Origin: Bacteroidales bacterium
GTDB lineage: Bacteria; Bacteroidota; Bacteroidia; Bacteroidales; UBA932
Reading direction: 5' to 3'
Assembly (NCBI GenBank): GCA_022647615.1
Contig: JALCKZ010000001.1
Coordinates: 1,538,178-1,602,177, forward strand
DNA length: 64,000 nucleotides
Shown: piece after piece, positions 54,279 through 63,955 of the stretch
Position numbering within the stretch: position 1 is the first letter of the stretch
Layout: the number at the start of each line of letters is the position of its first letter
The notes under the pieces: model-generated
What the model was told of the DNA's origin: nothing
Seen by the model: only the letters and a program-made list of their open reading frames with translations
The model's database searches: none
Position numbers and translations under genes: made by a program

Positions 54279-55631
54279 TTAGTAGTTGCGATAAAATTCC
54301 GCAACGGTCTCTATTCCCTTGAAGAAGAAATCAAGCATGCAACTCTCATTAGGTGAGTGGATTGCATTTTGCTCTAATCCAAAGCCCATTAGAATTGTTT
54401 TTGCACCCAGCACTTGCTCAAATGTGGAGATGATAGGGATGCTCCCTCCGCGGCGAGCTGCAAGAGGCTTCTTTCCAAATGCAATGCCCATGGCTTTTTC
54501 CGCAACTTTGTAAGCGGGCAAATCAATAGGGCACAAGTAGCCGTTGCCTCCATGTGAAGGAGTAACTTTGACCTTGACGGTTTTAGGTGCTATGCTTGTA
54601 AGATAATCTGCGAACATTTTGGAAATTTTTTCCGGGTTCTGATGTGCAACCAGGCGTGTGGAAACTTTTGCGTAAGCCTTTGAAGGCAAGACAGTTTTGC
54701 TGCCCTCGCCTGTATACCCTCCCCATATTCCGCAGATGTCAAAAGATGGGCGGCAGCTGTTGCGCTCTAATGTAGAATACCCTTTTTCTCCCGACAGTTC
54801 ATCAACTCCAATTGCGGCTTTATATTTTTTCTCATCAAATGGAATTTGCGCAATCATTTTTCTCTCCTCGGCTGAAAGGTCCTGGACATCATCATAAAAC
54901 CCCGGAATTGTTATTCTCCCGTTTGCATCAATCATCCCCGCCATTAGTTTGCAAAGTTCATTAATAGGGTTTGCAACAGCGCCTCCAAAATGTCCCGAGT
55001 GCAAATCTCTGTTCGGCCCTGTAACCTCTACATTCCAGTAAGCCAGGCCTCTAAGACCCGTCGTGAGAGAAGGAGTGTCTGCTCCAACCATTGTGGTATC
55101 TGATACAAGAATGATATCAGCTTTCAGCAAATCTTTATGCGTTTTGCAAAATTGCTCCAGGTTTGGAGAGCCAATTTCTTCTTCTCCTTCAAAAATAAAT
55201 TTCACATTGCAATGCAGCAATCCTTCTTTAAGAGCTATCTCAAATCCCTTTACTTGCATCATTGACTGGCCTTTATCATCATCAGCGCCTCTGCCCCAAA
55301 TTCTGCCATCTTTAATCTCCGGCTCAAACGGTTTTGTCTTCCACAGCTCCAGCGGCTCCGCAGGCATGACATCATAATGAGCGTAAACCAGAACGGTAGG
55401 CAGTGAGGAATCTAATTTTTTCTCTGCGTAAACAATTGGATTTCCGGCAGTTGGCATAATCTCCGCTTTGTCCGCTCCGGAAGAAAGCAGAAGCTCCGTC
55501 CACCTTTGGGCACACTTTAACATATCCTCATGATGCTCTTTTACAGGGCTCACGGATGGTATTCTAAGTAATGAGAACAGCTCATTAAGAAAGCGTTCTT
55601 TATTTGCGTTTATGTATTCTTTAATTTCCAT
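54279..55631 (-). CDS. M20 family dipeptidase
   Basis: A 450-residue zinc peptidase. TVLVYAHYDVMPAEP gives the first metal His and Asp, WGRGADDDKGQSM the bridging Asp, IFEGEEEIGS the catalytic and metal Glu, DLHSGHFGGAVANP the dimerisation-domain His, PLAARRGGSIPIIS the substrate loop and NAIHSPNE the last metal His. All are intact. It cleaves dipeptides in the cytoplasm. No signal peptide. Its nearest relatives are the CPG/PepV-type 'dipeptidase' group of Bacteroidota. Upstream of it a TPR kinase is on the same strand. Confidence 0.95.
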   Translation of the reverse strand: MEIKEYINANKERFLNELFSLLRIPSVSPVKEHHEDMLKCAQRWTELLLSSGADKAEIMPTAGNPIVYAEKKLDSSLPTVLVYAHYDVMPAEPLELWKTKPFEPEIKDGRIWGRGADDDKGQSMMQVKGFEIALKEGLLHCNVKFIFEGEEEIGSPNLEQFCKTHKDLLKADIILVSDTTMVGADTPSLTTGLRGLAYWNVEVTGPNRDLHSGHFGGAVANPINELCKLMAGMIDANGRITIPGFYDDVQDLSAEERKMIAQIPFDEKKYKAAIGVDELSGEKGYSTLERNSCRPSFDICGIWGGYTGEGSKTVLPSKAYAKVSTRLVAHQNPEKISKMFADYLTSIAPKTVKVKVTPSHGGNGYLCPIDLPAYKVAEKAMGIAFGKKPLAARRGGSIPIISTFEQVLGAKTILMGFGLEQNAIHSPNESCMLDFFFKGIETVAEFYRNY

Positions 55632-55673
55632 ATTAAAATTTTTTATTCCTGTTATGTTTTGGGTTTTGATTTT

Positions 55674-57617
55674 CTACTTGGGCAAAAATATATCAATTTT
55701 ACAACCCTCTTTATATGAGGAATCTATAGATATTTTGCCACCTAATTTCTCAACAATTGTTTTGCAAATTGAGAGCCCAAGACCATTACCCCATACAAAA
55801 GTGTTAATCTTTGTAAAGCGCTCAAACACCCACTCGGTTTTATCTGCCGGAATTCCGGGTCCTGTATCTTTGACATAAACGTGCAGGCGGGAAGCCTCTG
55901 TGTCATAGCCTAATGTAATATTGCCGCTCTTTGTGAATTTTGCAGCATTCTCCAGCAAATGTGTAATAACTTGTGTGATGCGTTCATTGTTGCTGTTGAT
56001 ACTCAATTCTCTGTCTCTGGGCTTATAAATCATCTCTACATTTTTTGAAATATTTCCGGAAGCATTTTTAATAGCTGAAAGGCAGCAATCATTAATCTTC
56101 ACCGGAGATTCTTCTATAGAGCAACTCTCCAAATCTGAGACATTCAGCATATTATCTACTATGTGAAGAAGACGTGAACTGTTCTCTTTTATAATGTCCG
56201 CATACTGTTTTTGCTCCTCATTATTAGGCTCAATCATTTGAGAAAATCCGACAATGCTGTTAAGAGGAGTTCTAACTTCATGAGATATATTGTGAATGAA
56301 ATCATTCTTAATGCTGTTTAATTTATCCACATGCCTGTACGCTTTTTGCAGCTCAACATTAGATTGATGCAGCTTCCTGTTCATCCTTCGCAAGTAAATA
56401 ATAAAAATTATTGCAGCCGCAAATACAATAAGGATAAAAATAGTTATTAGCGTAAGCATCTGAAATCTATAGTGTTCCGCCTTTGCTCCAAGTTCGCTCT
56501 TTTCAATTTCAGCTTTATTTAGGTTTAGTTTTACCGCATATTCGCTAGTCTTAAATTCATCTGCCTGGCGTTGCAGGGAGTCATTTTTTGAAATACTCTT
56601 TTCATAAAAGGCGCACGCTGTTTTATAGTCTCCCAATCCCATGGATATTTTAGCGCCCATTAATGTATTCCTCACATCCTCAGAACTCTGCCCTATGTCA
56701 TTAAACGCTTTTGCCATTTTGTTCCTGGCCTCATTTGCCTTGGAATATTCTTTAAGTTTAAAATAGTACTCTGCTTCCATTTGATAAGAATATGCCAAAA
56801 GAGGTGCAGATTTGTAGCTCTTTAATTTTTCAATTTGCAGTTTTGCATTTGTTAAGTCGTTGATACCCAAGTAGTATTTGCACCACGTTATTGTGGCAAA
56901 GCGCATATCATTATTCCCGACAGCTGGCGAATACATTCCGTCATGAGCTAGAGTGGAATCACATTTTTTCAGATAGGGCAGCGCCTCTTTAAACTTGCCG
57001 TCGCATACAAGATATTCTGCGGCGCATGAGTAAATGTTGGCAAGATTATAGTGATAGCTCTCCTTTTTAGTGATTTGTTTGCAAAAATCGCACAGTTCAA
57101 TAGCCTTGACGGCAGCTTGTTTGTACATTCCAAGAGAGTAATAAAGCAATAGAATATTATAGTTTGCCTCAACTATAACCGGTTTATCTTTGGAGGTGTT
57201 TAAAATTGAGCGGCATAGCGCAACTGCTTTGACAGGATTGCCAACAAATTGGTAATAGCTTATTATGTTGAACTTAGCACCAATAATATCAGTTTCATTC
57301 ATTTTCTCCCGCTCCATTATGGAAAGTGCATGTTCTGCAGAATCTATTTGCGGAGAAAGTGTGGTAAAATAATAAATTTTAAAGTAGTATCCCCATGATA
57401 TGCAGTCTTTTACCTTGCTCTTTCTGGCTGCTGCAAAGTACGTATTGACATCATAAAGGTTGCATTCTGTTGAGCGCTTAATGCACTCCTCCCTCATCTT
57501 TGCCATATAGGGAGGCCACTTCTCAAACCGCTGTTTCTCATTTGTTTGTGCAAAAGATAAAGGGTAAGAAGTTAAGCACAAAAGCACCAGCACTGCAATT
57601 TTTTTAATGCCTGTCAT
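55674..57617 (-). CDS. TPR sensor histidine kinase, sixth in window
   Basis: About 647 residues from MTGIKKIAVLV (57617); an upstream ATG at 57662 would put 15 charged residues in front of the signal peptide and is unlikely. Signal peptide to SFAQ, then a TPR region (about 40-365), a coiled coil, one helix (FQMLTLITIFILIVFAAAII), and DHp FIHNISHEVRTPLNSIVGFS. The ATPase has LLENAAKFT (N), DTGPGIP (G1), FERFTKINTF (F) and GNGLGLSICK (G2). It is not part of the array and has diverged from it. The promoter region is shared with the divergent rubrerythrin gene. Confidence 0.93.
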   Translation of the reverse strand: MTGIKKIAVLVLLCLTSYPLSFAQTNEKQRFEKWPPYMAKMREECIKRSTECNLYDVNTYFAAARKSKVKDCISWGYYFKIYYFTTLSPQIDSAEHALSIMEREKMNETDIIGAKFNIISYYQFVGNPVKAVALCRSILNTSKDKPVIVEANYNILLLYYSLGMYKQAAVKAIELCDFCKQITKKESYHYNLANIYSCAAEYLVCDGKFKEALPYLKKCDSTLAHDGMYSPAVGNNDMRFATITWCKYYLGINDLTNAKLQIEKLKSYKSAPLLAYSYQMEAEYYFKLKEYSKANEARNKMAKAFNDIGQSSEDVRNTLMGAKISMGLGDYKTACAFYEKSISKNDSLQRQADEFKTSEYAVKLNLNKAEIEKSELGAKAEHYRFQMLTLITIFILIVFAAAIIFIIYLRRMNRKLHQSNVELQKAYRHVDKLNSIKNDFIHNISHEVRTPLNSIVGFSQMIEPNNEEQKQYADIIKENSSRLLHIVDNMLNVSDLESCSIEESPVKINDCCLSAIKNASGNISKNVEMIYKPRDRELSINSNNERITQVITHLLENAAKFTKSGNITLGYDTEASRLHVYVKDTGPGIPADKTEWVFERFTKINTFVWGNGLGLSICKTIVEKLGGKISIDSSYKEGCKIDIFLPK

Positions 57618-57684
57618 AAAAATAAATCGTGTAATTATGTCAAGTTTAGGTTTACTATACAAAACTACAAAGAAAAGTTATAAA

Positions 57685-57713
57685 TTGCACCTTGTATCGC
57701 GATAGTATTTTTG
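57685..57713 (+). promoter_or_regulatory. Predicted rubrerythrin promoter
   Basis: TTG (57685-57687), 18 bases, TATTTTTG (57706-57713). The start codon at 57733 follows 19 bases later. Confidence 0.6.
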
Positions 57714-57732
57714 TCGCAAAAAAAAAATTACT

Positions 57733-58374
57733 ATGAACAGAAATGTCTTAATATCAGCGGCCTTGTCCGTACTTTTAGTTTTTAGCTTTTCATCTGCTGC
57801 TAATGCGCAGAGTAAAAAATTTACAAAAGAGGAGCAGAAATGTATTGCAGATTTGCATGAGGCAATGAATGGGGAGCTGACAGCCAGCGTTAAATATGCA
57901 GATTATGCTAAGCAGGCTGATAAGGAGAAACTCTCTTCTATTGCAGCTTTGTTTAGAGCAACGTCGCGCGCGGAAGGCATTCATTTGGAGAACCATAGAA
58001 AGGCCCTTGCGGATTTGGGCGCTCCGGCGTACAAACCAAAGGTCCAGAAATACACTGTTAAAAAGACTGCAGCCAATCTAAAGGAAGTTATTGCGGCTGA
58101 AAAATATGAGTCATCCAAGATGTACCCAAAATTTAAATATGATGCAATGGTTTGCAGTGCGGAGAAAGCTGTAAACAGTTTCAGATATGCAAGGAGCGCA
58201 GAAGAAACTCATGCAAAACTTTATGCGCAAGCTCTTGCGCAAATATCTCATCCGGAGAAACTTGCATCTGTTTACTATTTATGTCCGACATGCGGCGGAG
58301 TGTACACTTCCAGACCTCCAAAAGAGTGCGAAATCTGCGGAGAACCCTCTTCAAAATTTCTTGTAATAAAGTAA
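57733..58374 (+). CDS. Rubrerythrin with an export signal
   Basis: A 213-residue protein. The first 26 residues, MNRNVLISAALSVLLVFSFS and SAANAQ, are a standard Sec signal, which is unusual since rubrerythrins are normally cytoplasmic peroxidases. The di-iron four-helix bundle has its ligands in MNGELTASVKYADYA, SRAEGIHLENHRKA, AAEKYESSKMYPKF and SAEETHAKLYAQA. A rubredoxin-like iron site ends it, YLCPTCGGVYTSR and ECEICGEPSSKF (CPTC and CEIC). It would reduce hydrogen peroxide in the periplasm. Electron donor unknown. Confidence 0.92.
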   Translation: MNRNVLISAALSVLLVFSFSSAANAQSKKFTKEEQKCIADLHEAMNGELTASVKYADYAKQADKEKLSSIAALFRATSRAEGIHLENHRKALADLGAPAYKPKVQKYTVKKTAANLKEVIAAEKYESSKMYPKFKYDAMVCSAEKAVNSFRYARSAEETHAKLYAQALAQISHPEKLASVYYLCPTCGGVYTSRPPKECEICGEPSSKFLVIK

Positions 58375-58389
58375 TTACCAAAATAAAAC

Positions 58390-58420
58390 AAACTGCGTAT
58401 AACAAAATTACACGCAGTTT
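58390..58420. terminator. Bidirectional terminator between rubrerythrin and clpC
   Basis: AAACTGCGTATAA / TTACACGCAGTTT around CAAAA, 12 of 13 pairs. AT-rich on both sides, so it can end both converging transcripts. Confidence 0.8.
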
Positions 58421-58455
58421 ATTATGAGTGTTTTAAGTAACTCTTGCTAGTGATA

Positions 58456-61065
58456 TTACTTTTTTACAACAACATTGTTCTTGTCAAGCACAAGCTCAAT
58501 TGTTCCGCCTATTTTTATTTGCATGGAGATAATGGCCTCTGAAACAGGGTCTTCTATCAATTTCTGAATAGCTCTCTTTAGAGGGCGCGCTCCATATTGA
58601 GGATCATATCCTGCGCCAGCCACAAATTTCTTTGCAGCAGGAGAAATTTTAAGCTTATACCCAATCTCCTCTACGCGTGCATAAACTCCTTTAAGCTCTA
58701 TATCTATAATCTTCTCTAAATCAGCCTTTGTCAGAGGGTTGAAAAGAATCTGCTCATCCAGCCTGTTAAGAAATTCAGGCGAGAAAGTTTTCTTTATAGC
58801 CTTATCAATAATCTCTCTGTTTTTACCGGCAACATCTCTCTTGGTGGCCGTTGCATATCCAACTCCCGCTCCAAAATCCTTAAGCTCCTTGCTCCCTATG
58901 TTTGAGGTCATTATGAGAATCGTATTCTTAAAGTCTATGCTTCTTCCGTTACTGTCTGTAAGCCTTCCTTCATCCAAAACCTGCAACAGCAAATTGAAAA
59001 TATCGGGATGCGCTTTCTCTATTTCATCCAGCAGCACAACGCTGTACGGTTTGCGGCGCACTTTCTCAGAAAGTTCTCCCCCCTCATTGTATCCTACATA
59101 TCCCGGAGGCGCTCCAATTAAACGGCTTACGGAGAATTTCTCCATAAATTCGCTCATATCCACTCTTATCAGAGCATCCTCTGTATCAAACAGGTAGCGA
59201 GCCAGCACTTTTGCCAGCTGAGTCTTGCCAACTCCGGTAGGGCCTAAGAATATAAAGGTCCCGATAGGTTTATTTGGGTCTTTAAGTCCCGCTCTGTTTC
59301 TTTGAATTGCACGTGTAACTTTCTCAACAGCATCATCTTGTCCAATAATGCTCTCTTTAAGAACTTTGCTCATGCTTGCAAGACGCATGCTCTCGCTCTG
59401 CGCAAGACGCTGGATGGGAATCTTGGTGGTCATGCTCAAAACAGCCTCTATATCACCCTTATCCACAACAGCCGGCTTTTTATCTTGCTTTGCGCACCAT
59501 TTTTCCTTTGCTTTTTTCAAATCATCTGCCTTCTCCTTAAGCATGTCGCGATATAGTGCGGCCTTCTTAAAGTCCTGTGCCGTAACTGCTTCCGTCTTTT
59601 CCTTCTCTATTACGGATATAGCATCTTCCATATCTGCCACATTCTTTGGCACTTTTAGATTTTTAATATGGGCGCGGCTCCCAGCCTCATCCAATATATC
59701 AATGGCTTTATCAGGCAGGAATCTGTCTGATATGTATCTCTGACTTAAAGATATACAGCTTTTAAGAGCATCCTCAGTATACACCACGTTGTGGTGCTCC
59801 TCATAGCGTACTTTTATATGCTCCAGAATATTAAGAGTTTGCTTAAAATCCGTCGGTTCAATCATTACCTTCTGAAATCTTCTTTCCAACGCTCCGTCTT
59901 TCTCTATGACTTCTCTGAACTCATCCAGCGTAGTTGCTCCAATGCATTGAATCTCACCTCTTGCCAGGGCCGGCTTAAGCATATTGGCAGCATCAAGTGA
60001 ACCTGCTGCGCCGCCCGCTCCAACCAGCGTGTGCATTTCATCAATGAAGAGAATAATATTGTCAGTTTTTCTAATCTCATTAAGAATAGACTTCATCCTC
60101 TCCTCAAATTGACCGCGGTATTTTGTCCCGGCAACAATGCTCCCTATATCAAGTGAAAAAATCTTTTTATCCAGCAGAGAAAAAGAAACCTCCTTATTTG
60201 CAATTCTTAATGCAAGTCCCTCTGCAATAGCACTTTTGCCAACTCCGGGCTCGCCAATCAGGATAGGATTATTCTTCTTTCTCCTCCCCAGAATTTGGGC
60301 AACTCTCTCAATCTCTTTTTCACGCCCTACGACAGGGTCAAGCTTTCCCTCTGCCGCAGCTTTTGTCAAATTGTAGCCAAAGCTGTCAAGCACAGGGGTT
60401 CCGGATGAACCATTTTTATTCCCGACAGGTTTTTTCCCGCCTCCGTTTTCTCCCTGTCCGTTATTCATATTATCCTCATTATCAGGATCATTTCCTTCTT
60501 GTTTGTTAAGCATATTAAATAAATTTCCCACTGCATCAGCCGCGCTGTTCGCCACATTGTCAATAAAGCTCTTTGCGTCAAAATTATCACCGGGTATGGC
60601 ATCAAAAAATCCGTTGTTTTGATGCTGGTCGGAAGGACCTAAGTATTTGGATTTTACAATATCGTAGTCAATTCCTTTAGTCTGAAGATAGTCTATTGCC
60701 GCACTCTCTTGTCCGCGCATGATGGCAAGCAAAAGATGCAGTGCATCAGGTTCCGGCGCATGCAAGCTTCTTGCCTCTAAAAACATAACTTTAAGAGCAT
60801 TGCTGCTTGCTGCGGAGAGAGCTATGTTGGCATCGCTGTCGGGAGGAATAGGCTGATCCCTTCTTATTACATTTTCTATGGTCTCTTTTAGTTCTGGAAT
60901 TTTGACTCCAAGCTCAGATAATCTTCTTAAAGCGCTGTTGTCCCCGTGGCGTATCATGCCAAGTATAAGGTGGTCAGTAGTAAGTACATAACTGCCCAAA
61001 CGCATTGCTTCCTCTTTTGCATAAGCAATGATGGCGTTTAGATTGTCAGGTATCTCTATATGCAT
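58456..61065 (-). CDS. clpC: ClpC-type AAA+ chaperone, ATPase of the Clp protease
   Basis: An 869-residue HSP100 protein. The N domain has two Clp repeats (LTTDHLILGMIRHGDNSALR; LHAPEPDALHLLLAIMRGQE), then a Gly/Asn-rich linker (about 165-225). ATPase 1 has GEPGVGKSAIAEGLA (about 270) and ILFIDEMHTLVGAG. A UVR-like middle (AVTAQDFKKAALYRDMLKEK) follows. ATPase 2 has GPTGVGKTQLAKVLA (about 605) and VVLLDEIEKAHPD, and the C-terminal region FNPLTKADLEKIIDIELKGV and GYDPQYGARPLKRAIQKLIE. It unfolds proteins and feeds ClpP. The clpP gene is not nearby. The gene is divergent from gyrA; two nonamers (60420, 60836) lie in it. Confidence 0.95.
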   Translation of the reverse strand: MHIEIPDNLNAIIAYAKEEAMRLGSYVLTTDHLILGMIRHGDNSALRRLSELGVKIPELKETIENVIRRDQPIPPDSDANIALSAASSNALKVMFLEARSLHAPEPDALHLLLAIMRGQESAAIDYLQTKGIDYDIVKSKYLGPSDQHQNNGFFDAIPGDNFDAKSFIDNVANSAADAVGNLFNMLNKQEGNDPDNEDNMNNGQGENGGGKKPVGNKNGSSGTPVLDSFGYNLTKAAAEGKLDPVVGREKEIERVAQILGRRKKNNPILIGEPGVGKSAIAEGLALRIANKEVSFSLLDKKIFSLDIGSIVAGTKYRGQFEERMKSILNEIRKTDNIILFIDEMHTLVGAGGAAGSLDAANMLKPALARGEIQCIGATTLDEFREVIEKDGALERRFQKVMIEPTDFKQTLNILEHIKVRYEEHHNVVYTEDALKSCISLSQRYISDRFLPDKAIDILDEAGSRAHIKNLKVPKNVADMEDAISVIEKEKTEAVTAQDFKKAALYRDMLKEKADDLKKAKEKWCAKQDKKPAVVDKGDIEAVLSMTTKIPIQRLAQSESMRLASMSKVLKESIIGQDDAVEKVTRAIQRNRAGLKDPNKPIGTFIFLGPTGVGKTQLAKVLARYLFDTEDALIRVDMSEFMEKFSVSRLIGAPPGYVGYNEGGELSEKVRRKPYSVVLLDEIEKAHPDIFNLLLQVLDEGRLTDSNGRSIDFKNTILIMTSNIGSKELKDFGAGVGYATATKRDVAGKNREIIDKAIKKTFSPEFLNRLDEQILFNPLTKADLEKIIDIELKGVYARVEEIGYKLKISPAAKKFVAGAGYDPQYGARPLKRAIQKLIEDPVSEAIISMQIKIGGTIELVLDKNNVVVKK

Positions 61066-61179
61066 GGGTATATGTAAATTTCCGCTAAGTTAAGAATAAA
61101 GAGCGGACTACGGTTTAAATGTTGATAACTTGTCCCGAATTTGGCCCTTCCGGAGCTTCTTTTTTTGCAAAAAAATGAG

Positions 61180-61187
61180 TAATTTTG
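61180..61187 (+). promoter_or_regulatory. Candidate -7 box for gyrA
   Basis: TAATTTTG matches TAnnTTTG. No TTTG at proper distance is seen. If used, transcription would begin near 61194, which favours the ATG at 61235. Confidence 0.35.
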
Positions 61188-61234
61188 AAACTTCTAAAAC
61201 GGGCCCAAGGAGGCCTATAAAAAATAGTAAAAGA

Positions 61235-63853
61235 ATGGACGAGAACAAGGATCAGAAAAACACTGGAGCCCAGGGAGAAGGGGAGAACCAGGAGAACGAG
61301 AATCTGGATAGCCGGGAGCAGGGGAAAATTCAGAAAATTAACATTGAGGATCAGATGAAAACGGCGTACATAGATTACTCTATGTCCGTTATTGTTGCCA
61401 GAGCGCTACCCGATGTTAGAGACGGTCTTAAGCCGGTTCACCGCAGAATCTTATTTGATATGGGCGAACTTGGCATTACTGCCGGCGGTCAGACTAAGAA
61501 ATCTGCACGTATTGTCGGAGATGTACTAGGTAAATACCATCCTCATGGAGATGCCAGCGTTTATGATGCAATGGTAAGATTAGCTCAGAGCTGGAGCATG
61601 AGATATATGCTTGTCTTCGGACAAGGAAACTTTGGTTCCGTCGGAGGAGATCCTCCTGCGGCTCAGCGTTATACGGAGGCCAAGCTTACTCCAATGGGAG
61701 AAGAAATTCTTAAAGACCTGGATAAGAACACCGTAGATTTTATTCCAAATTTTGACGGCGAGTTTCAGGAGCCGCTGGTATTGCCTGCAAAGGCGCCGCT
61801 TTTGCTGCTTAACGGAGCAAGCGGAATTGCTGTTGGAATGGCAACCAATATGCCGCCTCACAATCTTAATGAAGTTTGCGACGGTATCATTGCATACATA
61901 GATAACAATGATATCACCACAGATGAGCTGATGCAATATATTAAAGGACCGGATTTCCCGACAGGAGGTACAATCCTTGGCCTTCAAGGAATTAAGGAGG
62001 CTTATGAGACCGGCAGAGGAAGAGTTATTCTACGCGGCAAGACAGAGGTGGAAATCAATGAGAAGAGCGGAAGAGAAACTATCGTGATAAAAGAGATTCC
62101 TTACCTGGTCAATAAGGCGGAACTTCTTCAGCAGATTGCTAATCTTGTGGAGGAGAAGAAGATAGATGATATAGTTTATGTCAATGATGAGAGCGACCGC
62201 AAGACTGGAATGAGGCTTGTCGTGAAGCTGAAAGTTGGCGCCATGTCCAGCGTTGTTTTGAACAACTTGTTCAAAATGACCGAGTTGCAGAGCAGTTTCC
62301 CTGTTAATAATGTTGCTCTTGCAGACGGGCGTCCAAGACTTCTGAATTTAAAGCAGCTTATTAAATACTTTGTCCGCCACAGACATGATGTTGTTGTAAG
62401 GCGCTCAAAATTTGAACTTAAGAAGGCCGAGGATAGAGACCATATTGTTGTTGGTTTGCTAATTGCGCTGGATAATATTGATGAAGTTATAAATATTATC
62501 CGTTCATCTAAGACAGTTGATGAAGCTAAGGCCAGATTGATAGAGAAGTTCAAATTATCAGATATCCAGGCATCTGCAATTGTTGAGATGAGATTGAGAC
62601 AGCTGACCGGACTGGAGAGAGGTAAGCTGGAGGATGAGAGAAAAGAGCTGGAAGCTACTATCAAGAGATTAAAAGATATCCTTGCAGACATCAATTTGCA
62701 GATGGGCATAATTAAAGATGAACTGCTGGATTTGAAGAAACGTTTTGGAGATGCAAGACGTACAGATATAGTCCCGATGGAGGGCGAATTTAATCCGGAA
62801 GACTTCTATGCCGATGAGGATGTGGTAATTACGATATCTCATCTTGGCTATATTAAGAGAACGCCGCTTGCAGACTACAAGCTTCAGAACAGAGGCGGCA
62901 TAGGCTCAAAAGGAAGTTCTACCAGGGATGAGGATTTCATTGAGCACATCTATGTTGCCAATATGCACAGTACGATGCTGTTCTTCACAAAGAACGGAAG
63001 ATGCTTCTGGCTAAAGGTTTACAACATTCCTGAAGGAAACAAGACCAATAAGGGAAGAGCTATTCAGAATGTACTTAGCATAGAGAATGGAGATAGCGTT
63101 CGCGCATACATTAATGTGAAGACATTGGAAGATGCTGATTACATTAAGAATAATTACGTTGTTCTTGGAACAAAGAACGGTGTTGTAAAGAAGACAATGC
63201 TGGAGGAGTATTCACACCCAAGAACTACAGGAGTTAATGCGGTGAATATCAGGGAGGGAGATGAACTTCTGGATGCAATTCTTACTAACGGCAGCAGCCA
63301 AATTATGGTTGCGGCAAAAGAGGGCAAGTGCGTAAGATTTGAGGAGAGCGGAGTGAGAGCTATTGGAAGAACCGGCACCGGAGTAAGAGGCATTAATATA
63401 GAGGAAGGTAATGAGGTCATTGGGCTTATTGCTGTTGACCCCGAATCTGTTAAGAATAATAATGAGACAATTCTGGTTGTCAGCGAGAACGGATATGGCA
63501 AGAGAAGTGATTTGGATGACTACAGAATTACCCACAGAGGAGGCAAAGGCGTAAAGACAATTAACATTACTGAAAAGACTGGCAAACTTATTGCTCTTAA
63601 GGTGGTAAGTGATGAAAATGACCTGATGATTATTAATAAATCAGGCATTACCATCAGAGTTGCGGCATCTGACATTAGAGTTGCCGGACGTGCTACTCAG
63701 GGAGTTAAACTTATTAATATTAGGGCAAAGGACAGTATTGCAGCAGTTTGCATTGTTCCAAAAAGTGATGAAAAAGCTCCTGCTGATGAAGAGGCGGAAC
63801 AGAGTGCCAAGGACGGAGAGAGTGGAAATGGCGCAGAAGGGGAGGAAAATTAG
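61235..63853 (+). CDS. gyrA: DNA gyrase subunit A
   Basis: About 872 residues from ATG 61235; ATGs at 61130 and 61175 are in frame but upstream of a candidate -7 box. The N-terminus is an unusual charged extension (some 35 residues of D/E/N/Q/K) before the true start of the fold, [20 protein letters not shown]. The catalytic Tyr is in AQRYTEAKL (residue 146, equal to E. coli Tyr122). The resistance-determining region reads [12 protein letters not shown]: residue 107 (E. coli Ser83) is Ala, residue 111 (Asp87) is Asp. The C-terminal beta-pinwheel has six blades with GyrA boxes such as NRGGIGSKG. An acidic tail closes it. The function is negative supercoiling with GyrB. Confidence 0.95.
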   Translation: MDENKDQKNTGAQGEGENQENENLDSREQGKIQKINIEDQMKTAYIDYSMSVIVARALPDVRDGLKPVHRRILFDMGELGITAGGQTKKSARIVGDVLGKYHPHGDASVYDAMVRLAQSWSMRYMLVFGQGNFGSVGGDPPAAQRYTEAKLTPMGEEILKDLDKNTVDFIPNFDGEFQEPLVLPAKAPLLLLNGASGIAVGMATNMPPHNLNEVCDGIIAYIDNNDITTDELMQYIKGPDFPTGGTILGLQGIKEAYETGRGRVILRGKTEVEINEKSGRETIVIKEIPYLVNKAELLQQIANLVEEKKIDDIVYVNDESDRKTGMRLVVKLKVGAMSSVVLNNLFKMTELQSSFPVNNVALADGRPRLLNLKQLIKYFVRHRHDVVVRRSKFELKKAEDRDHIVVGLLIALDNIDEVINIIRSSKTVDEAKARLIEKFKLSDIQASAIVEMRLRQLTGLERGKLEDERKELEATIKRLKDILADINLQMGIIKDELLDLKKRFGDARRTDIVPMEGEFNPEDFYADEDVVITISHLGYIKRTPLADYKLQNRGGIGSKGSSTRDEDFIEHIYVANMHSTMLFFTKNGRCFWLKVYNIPEGNKTNKGRAIQNVLSIENGDSVRAYINVKTLEDADYIKNNYVVLGTKNGVVKKTMLEEYSHPRTTGVNAVNIREGDELLDAILTNGSSQIMVAAKEGKCVRFEESGVRAIGRTGTGVRGINIEEGNEVIGLIAVDPESVKNNNETILVVSENGYGKRSDLDDYRITHRGGKGVKTINITEKTGKLIALKVVSDENDLMIINKSGITIRVAASDIRVAGRATQGVKLINIRAKDSIAAVCIVPKSDEKAPADEEAEQSAKDGESGNGAEGEEN

Positions 63854-63955
63854 TCTGTCGGGAGTATTATTAATAAAAAGTAGTAGATTTGCCTAAATTT
63901 TTGAAACCTGAATTTTTAAAAGATTTATAGAATTACAAATTTTAATTTATTTATA

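Larger units (their letters stand above)
3458..63863. repeat. Dispersed nonamer CTGTCGGGA, 22 copies
   Basis: Exact copies found by eye, given by first base. Plus strand (CTGTCGGGA): 3458, 12287, 16485, 21995, 23473, 31344, 38291, 40652, 41834, 45056, 51261, 60836, 63855. Minus strand (seen as TCCCGACAG): 17283, 20583, 29562, 37362, 52991, 54789, 56915, 60420, 61956. A one-base variant with C as the seventh base (CTGTCGCGA or TCGCGACAG) is at 3981, 13578, 24172 and 27272. Other single-mismatch forms occur near 6764, 41944, 44689, 44740 and 45908. From base composition I expect about 0.3 exact copies in a window this size. In genes it is read as LSG (for example 12287, 16485), as VG (21995, 41834), as PDS (29562, 60836), as SRQ (20583) and as PTG (61956), so the constraint is on DNA and not on protein. 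Function unknown; see findings. Confidence 0.9.

Noticed and set aside
62176..62709. A 177-codon open frame antisense to gyrA
   Set aside because: Ser/Leu-rich mirror of gyrA coiled-coil codons; no evidence of its own.
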